Assembly (NCBI GenBank): GCA_019096065.1
Contig: JAGUCH010000003.1
Coordinates: 62,001 to 126,000, forward strand
From: Paracyclopina nana
Lineage: Eukaryota > Arthropoda > Copepoda > Cyclopoida > Cyclopettidae
DNA: 64,000 nt
Reading direction: 5' to 3'
Below are positions 10,901-22,900 of the stretch, piece after piece; the stretch's first letter is position 1; each line of letters opens with the position of its first letter. Position numbers and translations under genes: made by a program. The notes under the pieces were generated by a model that had not been told where the DNA came from, searched no databases, and worked only from the letters and a program-made list of their open reading frames with translations.

Positions 10901-13900
10901 GGCGATAATACGTACACCTACAAGCACTACCTCGACGACCTTGAGAAGGCCTTTGTGGACGAGTTGGCCCAAGAGGCCGCCAGGGTGGCATACGACACCG
11001 CCGCGCAGGGTCCCCATGAATCCGTAATGACCTGGGCGGCACGCCTCAAGTCGCTCTACCTGAGGGCTTTCGCCAATGATGCACCGCGGTGCGCCAAGGT
11101 CGACAAGGATCCAGAGGTCATTAGGAAGTTCACTATCAATCTGCGGGACCCCCAGACACGCTGGCTGGTAATCGCCAGCAAATATGATACGCTGACGGAG
11201 GCCGCTTCCAATGCATCCTCCAAGGAGTGCCTGGTAGGATTAGCCGGCGGCAAGGCCAACCCCCTGGGGCAAGGGGGCATCATGCAAATCACCCAAGAGG
11301 GCACCCCAGACCAACCCGACGTCGCCAAGATCATCGCCGCTCTAGGTGACAAGGCTAACATGAGATGCTACGGCTGCGGCGGCTACGGCCATCTCAAGGC
11401 TCAATGCACCAACCAACGCCCAAACAGCCAACGAGGGCGAGGAGGATTCCGGGGCCGGGGACGTGGCGGCCGCGGGCGTGGCAATAACAATCCATACCAC
11501 GCCGCCCCGCCGGTCTCGCCCCAAGAATATAATAAATATCGCAACGCGGCCATCGCACATGTGGCCAGTGCCCCCGTGGACGCCTACACCTGGGAGGCGC
11601 CAAAAAACGGAGCCAGCCGGTCCTAAGGGACCGGCCATCAATGGAACCATCCATCACCTCACCAAACACGTTCACATCTGACAAGGCCCGATCATTCCTC
11701 GCCCATATTTCCAACATTAATAAATCATACGTATCTGAAGTTCCAATACGCCTCAACAATGTCAAATCAAGAGCACTCATCGACAGCGGTAATACGTGGA
11801 GGTCGGTCATCTCCTCCACGCTTGCAACCAAATTAGGGTTCACAAAAGCTCAACTTGCGCCCCTGATAGGAGAAACTGTCAACACAGCGGGCCAAAATCA
11901 ATCTCTAGAAATACTCGGCGAGGTACCAAAGCCATTGATGCTTCACATTGGCACCTACCCGCAACCTTTCCTATTTCGACCAGCTGTCATAGCTAACCTC
12001 ACCATGGACGTCAACCTGTCGGGGCCCTTCATGAAAGCCCACGACATCGACCAGCTACATAGTGCCAACTCGCTCCGCATTCGAGGACGAATGATCAAGT
12101 TGGCAGGGGGGACACTTAATGAAAATGACAGTCGCGCAATCAACGTCCATGCCGTCTACATACGGGGTGAAACCACAGTGGGGCCAATGTCTTGTTGCGC
12201 CATTCCCGCAAAAATCCCCACCTGGACCCGATCGCCGCACATCGATGGGATTGTTGAAGGATCAGGGGACTTCATGGAGGCCACTGAGCTGCACCCCTGG
12301 CAGCGAGCCCTCATCCGACCAGATGAAAAGGGCAACTGCGTTGTCGGGGTTATCAACACTACCGCAGAGCCTCTCATTATCCACAACAACACCCGGTACG
12401 GGCAAGTTGAAGGCTTGAGGCGAGTACCCACCGTGGCCAAGCTGGCAGCTGGAAGCTACGTAGCCAAGCTCGAGGGGGCCCAAACCCGGCCGCAGGGCCA
12501 GTACACGGCCGAGATGGCCCAAATCTTCATTCAAGAATTCGACCTAGAAAACAACGACATCTTGAGCACCCCTCAGCTAAAGGCTCGCACCTTGGCCCTG
12601 CTGCTACAATACCAGGACACCTTCAGCCTCGATGGGTCCTCGGGCCAAACCGACTTGGCCGAGCACCGCATCGATATCATCCCGGGTACTCAGCCCATTA
12701 ACATCCGCCGGCGGCCCATCAACCCGCACTTGCAGAAGTCGCTAGAAGAACAAGTCCAGAAATGGCTCCAGGAAGGCATCATCGTCCCTATTCAGTCGCC
12801 CTGGTGCGCGCCGCTGGTTCCGGTCACCAAGAAGAATGGGAAGACCCGGTGGTGCGTAGATTACCGCGCACTGAACAAGGTAACCATCGTCGACACGCAT
12901 CCCATTGGCGACATTCGGGATAACCTCAATCGGCTGGCGCACTCGCAAGTATTCTCTACCCTGGATACGACGGGAGCCTTTCACCACGTTCCCGTGAGGG
13001 CCGAGGACATCCCGAAGACAGCATTCGCAGCCAATCACTCAACGTACGCATTCGCCTACATGCCGTTCGGCCTCACCAACGCGCCCCGAACGTATGCGCG
13101 CCTCATCCAGCGGGTCTTGGAAGGGATCCCATACGACATTGCCTTGCCATACCTCGACGACGTGCTGATCCACAGCCGCGATGTAGAATCTCACTTCGGC
13201 CACCTGCAACGGGTACTGGACGCCCACCAACGGGCTGGCCTCAAACTGCAACCATCCAAATGCCACCTGTTCCGCCGTCGCATCACGTACCTGGGGCACG
13301 TCATCACTCCTGAGGGCCTCTCTGTGGTCCCCGAGTACATCGACGTGGTCAAGAAGTGGCCCCTGCCACGGACCCGGCGGCAGCTACGCATCTTCCTGGG
13401 AAAGTGCGGCTATTACCGGTCCTTCATCAAGGATTACCAGAAGGTCGCCAAGGCTTTGACGGACAAACTCAGCCGGGAAGAAGACGTTCCCGATACCGCC
13501 GAGTTCGAACCCCCGCTGGAATACGTTGCCGCTTTTGAGGAGCTCAAGAAGCGGCTGTGCATGGCGCCCATCCTGGCTTTCCCCGATTTTGAGAGCCCGC
13601 AGCCATTCATCCTGGATACCGACTGGAGCGGGGACAACCAGTGCGTGGGGGCCGTCCTGTCGCAAGTACAAGGGGGAAAGGAGCGAGTCATCCTCTTTGG
13701 GGCCAAGAAGCTGACACGGAGCCAGGCTAACTACTCCGCCACCCAAGGGGAACTCGCTGCCGTCATCATCTGGCTGCGCAAGTGGCGGTATTACCTCCAA
13801 TATCGGCCTTTCATCCTCCGCACGGACCATGCCGCTCTGCAATGGATTCGCACCATGGAGGAGCCCCGTAGCATGCTTGCCCGGTGGTTGGAGACCATCA

Positions 13901-16900
13901 GCCAGTTTGACTTCAAGGTCGTCCACCGGGCCGGAACCAAGCACGCCAACGCCGACGCCCTGAGTCGCGCCGAGCACGTCACCGACACCGAGGGCACGGA
14001 CGTGTCCAATGAGAGCTGCGCGGGCGTCCAAGCGATGATAGCCTCGGCCGAGGCTGCCCTGGACATGGCCAACCCCGCCGAGTGGATCCAGGGGCAAACA
14101 GAGGACGAGGATTTGCAACTGGTGCGGCGACTGATCAGCCAGCAGAGCCGACCGAGCCCTGAGCACAAAGAGGCCGCCTCCCATCGAGGCAAGATCCTGC
14201 TGGGCCTCTTTGACAGCCTCTACCTGGATGATCAAGGTCTCCTTCGGTACAAGAAGGAAGAAGGACAAGGCCGAGAGGCTCGCCACCTGGTCGTGGTTCC
14301 TCGATCCTCGGAAGAAGGGCTAGTGAGGCACATTCACGAAACCATGGGCCATCAGGGCAGAGACACCACTGTTGACCGGGTCTCCCGCCGGTTCTACATG
14401 CCTAACGCCACCCGAGTTGCCGCGGAGGTCGTGGCTACCTGCCGCACCTGCCAGAAACATCAGCCGGAGACCGCGGACCAACGACACTCACTACATTCTC
14501 ACCGGGCGGGCTATCCCTGGCAAAGGGTCGCCATCGACTACGTGGGGCCCCTCAAGCCCCCTGTCGACGGACATCAGTACCTCTTCACCGTACGCGACCT
14601 CTTCAGCCGATGGATCGAGGCTTTCCCATGCGCCTCGGCCAGCGCTGACACCGCCGTGAGGTTCCTGACCTCAGAGATCATCCCGCGATATGGGCTAATG
14701 GAGAACCTCCATTCTGACCGAGGCACCCACTTCACCGCCGCCCTGTTCCAGCAAGTAGCCAAAGCACTAGGTGTCCGGCACTCCACCACGCCGGCCTACA
14801 ACCCTAAGTCTAACTGGGTTGAACGGGCCCACCGGGACCTCAACGGCCTCCTGGCCAAACTGGTCTGCGGGCGACCATCCCGCTGGAAGGAAGTACTGCC
14901 CGTCGCCCTGTTCATCATGCGCACCACCAAATGCCGCATGACCGGCTACGCCCCGTATGAACTGCTATTTGGGCGGCCTGCCACCTCGCAACTGGACCTT
15001 CTGTTTGGAGACCCCCAACCACTTCTGAGAGAGGCCTCTGAGGCCGGGCAAGTTGCCCAGGCCCTCAAGGCTCGAATCCAGGCAGCCCATGAATGGGCCC
15101 GAAAGAACATGGCCACATCGATCAACCGACAAAGGATGGCCTACCACAAGGACAAAACGACGTATGTCCCGGGGCAACAGGTGTGGCTGTACACGCCCAC
15201 CGTGGCCCGCCACATCTCCAAGAAGCTCCAAACCTTCTGGTCAGGCCCCTGGACCATACTTAGGAAGGTCAACGACGTGACCTTCGAGATCTTGCCTGAC
15301 CCCTCATGGATTCGAAAGAAGTCCGAGGTCGTCTCGATCGACAGGCTCAAATTGTACCGGGCAACGGCGGAAGATGCCCACGATGGCAATGCCGGCAACC
15401 CGCCGCCAGCCAATGCAGATCTATCCATGCGAGGTGATGAGTTTGCTGAAGATGTTGCGCTCCCTTCCGATGATGAAGGCGACAGTGAGAACAACATCGA
15501 GCTCCCAACAACCGGCCACGAAACGGTATCAGCACCGTCACCTCGGGAAGCACGGTACCGCAAACGTAGGACCCAGGCGGAAATGCTGCAACAAGAAACA
15601 GCAGATTTCCTGGGGGCCGAAGTTGAAGTTGCCCATGGAACATCATCTCCTGCAACCAGAACCAGATCACGCTCAGGCCAAAAATCAGATCAACCAGATC
15701 CAGAGCTACCTCCGCTGGCACCAATCAATATGCCGCCATACAGACCCCTGGTAGCACAGCCTACGGTCACGATGCCACAATTCAGGCCACTGCCTGAAAT
15801 GAGCGATTCTGAAAATGATGATTTTGCTACACCAACAAATTCGAGCAGTGCTTCAAGCACAGAATAGTAGACGAATGAGCAGCACAACGAAAAGACGGCC
15901 GCAAAATTTTGGGGGCCCCCCTAAGTATACTTTGAAAATTCTGCGGCTTGAAAGAAAGCGCAATTAATAAAGAAATAATAGCAGCACAAACCGGCAGGTG
16001 TACAATAATGAGGCAGCATGTCAACACGTTTCCTTTACTCTCTTTTCCAGAAGCAATGTACTTCACAATACTGATGACGTTCACTCTACTACTCGAGGTG
16101 CCGAGCGCACAACCCCGGCCTCAACCTGCTCTACAGGAAGGAGGAGACGGACCACCTGAAGACCCGGCTGCCACCTTCACGGTGTTTGACTGCGAGTCAC
16201 CAAAATCAACCCACGAGAGCGTCGACTTGAATGACCCGGACGAATGCGATGATATCGGCACCACCTATGAATCGGCTGTCAACATCACCGTGCAGGTGCT
16301 GCAGACTGCGACGACCAAACCCGTCGCCGCCCACCGTTGCCACGTGACCCTGACCCGCGAAGTGACCAGATGCGGATTCGACAGCGTCAGCTACGGGACT
16401 CAGATCGTTGCTTACCACCAGCCCTATACCGTGTCGCCCCAGGCCTGCCGCAAGGCGGTGGAACGGGGCTACCTGATCGTCGAGGGCCAACGGGTGAATG
16501 TGACCCTCAACGTGCCCGCCAACCTGGCTTACTTCTCTCGAGGAGGCCTTGACGGAGACCACCGATGCAGGACCATGTCATTCAGCCACAACGGTGTCAT
16601 GTATCACCGCTCTTACGAGCAGACCCGGATCGACGCCCTTGTCACCGCTGTCTATGGAAAACTACACACCAGCTCTGGACGAGTGGTGTTCGATAATCAC
16701 ATCGTGGCCAATTACCGGGACAAGATCGTCCACGACACGCTCGAAGGCACCATGGTATGGGAAGCTCATGACACCACCTGCATGGAAGAGACCTCTGAGG
16801 TCTATCAAGGGCCCGCTTCACTATACCCGCACCAGAACTCCACCATGTTAGGTCAGGTGGGGGATCTGCTCCTGATTGCCCGCGAGGAGGAATCCAGGTA

Positions 16901-19900
16901 CGCAGGATTCGTCCTTAAGGGGGTCCAGTCGACCTGCCAGCGGCGGGTCTTCCGGACTCAGCTGAGGGACTTTGCAGTCGTCCTTCTCCGCCCGGGCGAA
17001 GCTCCCATCGCCGCGTCCACCCACCTGACGGAAGAGGTCCACCACGCTCACGTGCAGACCCAACTGGCTTTCCTGCACGCCGAGCACGCCCTGCATCTCG
17101 ACGACCGGTTCAAATTCCTGCAGGACCTCATCTGCAAGAATGAGCGGAGCATCCTGCACACCAAGCTGCAGGACATGGCCAGCGGTGGGTCCTCCTACGC
17201 CACGCTCGACTCCCACGGGCCCGGCCATTTGGTCACCCGGGCTGGGGCGGTTGCCTACATCACCAGCTGCTACCCGATGCAGGCCATGACGCGTGCCTTC
17301 CCTAACTGCACGCAGGAGATCCCCGTGTTGGTCGGGAACCATTCCCGGTTCGCGGATCCCCTCTCCTTCATCTTGGTGGACCGGCCCAGCATCATACCCT
17401 GCGACGCCATCACGCCTGTGAAGTGGAGGATCCAGGGACACTGGATGTGCGCTACTCCTAGCATCCACTCCTGCACGCCGCCATCGCAATTGGACCCCAC
17501 CTCCGATCGACAACATGGACGCCCCTACGAGATTGGTCGGGGCCTAGGAGGCGGTATCTACTCCGCCCAGCAGCAGGCCGAGCACGCCCTCTACCTGCAG
17601 CTGTACCACGCGCGCGAGGCCGTGGTCACCACTCTGACGTCCAACGTCCTGAGGAACAGCTTCGCACGCGGATCGGGGGCCACCACCCTCTGGTCCGAGG
17701 ACGACATCGACATGATGGTTGACCAGGTGGGCAACGCCCTCATCCCTTTCTTTTCGACCGTGGGGAAATACTGGAGCTACATGACCGGAGGTTTGGTGAT
17801 CCTGGGCCTCATCAAGATCATCCTAGGCTCTATCATCCGTATGATTATCCTGTATCGCCGCCGGGGGCTTGGGTGGTGGTTGATGTATGGCCTGTGGCAC
17901 ACTGCCTTCATGGCCGTCGAACTTCCCTGGCGCATGGTAGCCAACCTGGGTAACGACGGACCCTTGTTCCCTGGCGACGACGATGAGGATGATTGCCACC
18001 CGGATTTCCGGCGCCGACCCCGCTGGAAGCGAGACCACCGAGAACGAGCGGCCACCGAGCTCAGCGACTTCACCGTGCAAGATGGTTCGGAAACGGGAGA
18101 GAAAGACCCTTTGGATGCCCCGGACAAGTCGACATCGCCCCTCAAGGCTCTCCGCCGGTGGACGCGGCCCGACAAGGAGACCCAAGCATATCAGGACCTC
18201 CAGGCCCAGATCCGTACGATTCACCAGCAATACACGGATCTATACGGGGTCCTGCAGCAGACACTTCCCCAGGCACGCGTGGTTGACGCGAATGGGACCC
18301 AGCCCAGCGCTCCCGCCATGGAGGGTCCCCCTCGAGGCTCCCTGCTAGACCTGACTCAACCCGTCACTGCGAGGACACAGTAACCTTCTAGCGTGGGGTG
18401 ATGTAGCAGGGAGCGTGTCGGCCTACGGGTCGACCGCTCGCTGCGCGCGCTCGCCTCGGGCGCGCGGTAGTATAACGAGTAGTATAGTGTGATCATCAGT
18501 AAAGGAAATAAATTCACCGCATTGACACGTGTTGTCTGCGGCCCCAAGACTGACCTCTGCTAGCCTCCAGGCCCGTCCCCGCTTGACGTAGCCTAGATAC
18601 GAGTAGTGGCTTGATAAGTCACAGTAGTATATCTCGACCTACTACATAATTTTCAAAATAAATCTGGTTTTATCTAGATTTATTATATTTATAGATACAT
18701 TTATCAAAAAGTGGCAATTTGTGCAGGTGCCTTTCCCCAAAAGTGCCTTTTACCAGCAATTCATTTGACTTTACATTTGATCCTTATTTGCTCCAATTTC
18801 TCCAAGGGTTCATTGCGTCAACTTGTTTGAGGAGCAGGTGGCCTTCCAAGACAAGTTGGAGGCCGCTGAGTCGGCCTCGCAACAAAACGCGAGCCTCATT
18901 GCCTACTTGAATCGAACGCACTCGGCCTTGCGGGAGCTCGTTCAGCTGTCGGGATGCGGGTCGCAAATTTGCGACTTTTTGCACGACTCCTTGCCCGACA
19001 ATGGCGTCGACTTGACCAATCAGACCTTCGGCTACCTCGCCTTGCGTCGTGAGGTTCTCAGGTACTAAATTATAATTATTTATTTCGAGCTGAGGTACGT
19101 AAAAATAGGTCATTAAATAGCTGAGCGAGGAATTTAAAGTGGAAAAACCCGAGCGACACTTTATAAGCACGAACAAAGTGAACGCGTTAAAAAACGAGTG
19201 TTTTTTCATTTCAAAATCCGCAGTCAGCTATTTTAATGGCCCAATTTTACGTGCAAAAGTACAAAATATACAATTTTATATTCTGTATTATGATTTTTGA
19301 GTGTTTTAATGAAGTTACCCCGTGCCCTATAAAATACAGCTTGGTTTATAGTTGCAATTTCTATATCACTACAGCTCACATGTGCGAGCATCCTGTGGCT
19401 CGGGAGCAATAAAATAGATTTTTGGAGGGCGGGCCGAAGGCCCGCCCTCCACATTTCGCTGTGACCTATGTCGCTCCCCCGTTTGACACAGGAAACTGCA
19501 CAAGGATATCGACCAGGAAGTAAATTCTAGTCTAGAAAAAGACAGAAAAATGTTTGCCTCTTATGGGGTTTGAACCAGGGTCAGACAGTATGGCAATCAG
19601 ACACTCTGTCACTGAGCCATCTTAACATCACACAAAAAGTACAACTTTTGAGCAATTTCATTCAAAGAAAATGTTGAACAACATTTTGGGATTGCCCCAA
19701 CACCTAGCTAGCAAATTAAAATCATATGCTATGGCCACATTCAGCCCAGTCACTGGGCTGAATGCAACAGTGTTTGTTTTTCCATAGAGGGCATTTGAAA
19801 AATTGTCCCTCAAAAACTCAAATTGCAGTGCTTTCAAAAAAGTGACTGAAGCATATTATTGAGAGTTGGCAAAAGGTTTGCCCCCTCTCAATTTTTTTGT

Positions 19901-22900
19901 TTCTCAATTCAAAAAATTATTTTCACAGAATTGTATTTATTATGTCAGAAGCCCTTCCATAGCATTGGTTTTTGGAGGGCGGGCCGAGATATCGACCAGG
20001 AAGTAAATTGTTATCCAGAAAAAGACAAAAAAATTATTGCCTCTTCCAGGATTTGAACCTGGGTCGGACTGCATTGCAATCTGAAACTCTGTCACTGAGC
20101 TATCAGAGCATCTCACCATTTTACCAATTCTTTGCATTATGATTGAAATATAAAGTTGAGCAAATGTTTAGGATTGCCCTTACACCAAACAAATTATGTT
20201 GACCACATTCAACAATATTCAGGCAATTTTTTTGGGAGCGGGCCAAAGAAGGCCTGCCCTCCAAATTTCACTATGACTTATGTTGCTCCCCTGTTCAAAA
20301 AACAGGAAACTGTAAAAAAAAGCGCCACCAGTATACGTGCAATATTAGTGGGAGCGGGCCGAAGGTCCGCCCACTCTCATTATTTTGGGAGGACGGGCCG
20401 TCAAAACTAAAACTGTAATACTATTAACAAACTGATTGATACATATTATTGGGAGTGGGCAAAAGGCCTACCCCTATCTCCCTGCCCAGTAAGTCCTGTC
20501 TATCCAAGGAGTGTGTGTTCTAACAATCGATCCAAGGAGGATCCGTCTCTTTGATCCAGGGACCAACTACTATTCTAGCAAATAACATACTAAGTTGGGG
20601 CTAAATTGTGTAACCATGGCTGACTTAAATTCACCCCAGCAAGAAGAACTGACTTGTGACTTAACTAGCTAGGACTGATTTGGTTAAAAACAAACTACTT
20701 AGGAGTGACTTAGGTAGCTAAGCCTAATTAAGCTTCACCTTGTGCAGCCACTTAAGGAGTGACTTGAGTCACCACCTCTGTCTTTGGAAACCATAGCTGA
20801 CTTGAGCAACAATAGATTACTTGGATAACCATGGCTGACTTAGATTTGCCAGGACATTTTTAGATTTTGGGCAGCCAGGTCCAAGAACTGACTAATCTAT
20901 TAGTTGGTCTTGGTCTTTCAGTTGGTCATGATCAGCATTTGTGATCAAAGACACTAGTCAGTCCATGTGGACAGTTGGGACTCCTACCCTTGGATCCACA
21001 ATGGATCGTCCCTGGATAGACTACGACAAATTGGCCTCTCATGAACAAAACAAATCGTTCTTGGATCAACTAATTTTACAGATAAGCTTTTCATTGCTGA
21101 AACTTTTTTTTTCTAACCTGGCTTCGCTGATGAGCCAATCAAACTGCTGCTCCTGATCACATGACAAGTTTCACGTGCTACAGTCTTTCCAAATATGCTT
21201 GCCCAAAAAGCGCCATCTAGTGAAAAAGTTTTTCCCTCCAATGGCTTATAAGAAAAAGGTGCCATGTCAAATTCGCGACTTTTTGGGATGAGCATGAAAG
21301 CGGCATTTTGAACCACTGTGCAACTGTACTTGAATTGGCTGGACAAATTGTTCTTGAATCAACTATGAAAACATAGTTTTTGGATCTACAAACAGATCAT
21401 CTTTGGATAGACAAAAGATGGACAGTATGTGCATCAACATGACTAGTCAGGATCGACTGGGAAAACATACTGTTCTTGCATCGACTGAAAATTTCACTTT
21501 TCAAGCTTTTTTCAAACTTTTCACTATTTTACATAAAGGAAAAAATGGTGATTAAGTCACCGTATTCAAATAAGCTTTTTCAACTTTCAAGCTTTTCAAA
21601 ATTTGGTTCAAGCAATCCCAAGCGTTGTGCTGTTGTAGCTCAAGCTTTCAAGCCAAGCAGAAACTCATGCCATCAAAAAGCATTAAAATACTGTCTCAAA
21701 TCTAGCTATACTTTTGCTGTTAGAGTCTAAATTTAGTAGCTGAGCACTTTCTCCAGCCATGGTAGTCTCTTTTGCCAGTCTATCCAAGGATAGTCTGCTC
21801 TGCAAGTCTATCCAAGGACAGTATGTTTTTGTCAATCCAGGGACAGTTTGTTGCTGCATTCTAACAATGTACATACAATATGTTCTAGCTTTCAATCCAA
21901 GTATGATCCATTTTTTGGTGCAGGGACAATCAGTTATGTCAGGCTATCCAGTCACCGTTTGTTATACTTGTCCCAGGTGCTGCTAGGTCATACTAGTCTA
22001 TCCAAGGACTATCCGTTTCATTGATCCAAGGACTGTTTATCTTCAAAGTTGATCCAGGGACTATGAGTTATGTCTGTCTATCCAAGGAAAATCTGTTGCA
22101 GTCTATCTAAGGACAGTATGTCCTAGTTGATCCAAGCATGGCCACCTGATAGTTGGTCCTGGTTCTAGCAAACAGTTGGTCCTGGTCTGAGTTCGTCTCA
22201 GTTGATCCATGCATAGGACAAAGGTCTTCTTATTATTAGCATATTTGAACCTGAGTGCAACTACTAGTTCAACTGAATATCAGAGAGAGCGGCAATCTTG
22301 GATAGCTGAGATCTACACGAGCCCTCCAAAATTTGCAAAGGTCGAACTTATTTACTTGGCGAGGTGGAGTGACAGAAAAATTGTCCTAAAAATCCTAAAA
22401 ATTGCGCCACCTATGACTTTGACCAGTTTCAACCTTTGCAATCTGCTCAGCAATGTGTGTTGGAAGATTGTCGCTCTCTCTAATAACATAGTTAAACTAG
22501 CAACTACACATATTGTGACTCAGTTCCATTTAAAAGTGAAGGTTGCTGAAGGAAAAAGCTTTGTGATATGAAGCATGCTTTCCATTTTTTTATTTAAATA
22601 AAGGGCTACTTTCAAATATTTCCGTAGGCCCGCCCTCCGCTGTCCATTTATGGACGCCTTTACCTAGTTAAGTACTACTTCTTCTGAAGTTCTCCTATGG
22701 CACTATGTTTAGAGTTCTAGATTCAGGATTCAGCCATATGAGGTTCTAATCTCAGTCATGCCTTAATTATTTCTTATGTCTTTATCTGCATTAAACTAAG
22801 TTAAGATAGTCCCGTAATAGCAGCTAAATAGTTTGAAGTTTCTATAGCTCAATGGTTAGAGCAATGGAATGCAAATCCAACTGTCTGAGGTTCGAATCTA

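Larger units (their letters stand above)
9402..18646 (+). mobile_element. complete Gypsy-like LTR retroelement with env (endogenous retrovirus-like)
   Basis: The 9,245-bp element has 245-bp LTRs that I find identical base for base (offset exactly 9,000) and is flanked by a 4-bp target duplication TAAT (9398-9401 and 18647-18650). Order: LTR, leader, gag, pol (protease, RT, RNase H, integrase), env, LTR, which is Gypsy/errantivirus order. A primer-binding-site-like TGG starts at 9649, just after the LTR. A short purine run (GGGGTGA) precedes the 3' LTR. All frames are open. Identical LTRs and intact genes point to a very recent insertion. It lies in intron 1 of the DEG/ENaC gene, in sense orientation. 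Its GC content is clearly higher than that of the surrounding introns. Confidence 0.95.

Noticed and set aside
13384..14286. 300-codon open frame on the minus strand
   Set aside because: Antisense shadow of the pol gene (RT/RNase H region); no independent features.
16848..17516. 222-codon open frame on the minus strand
   Set aside because: Antisense shadow of the env gene.
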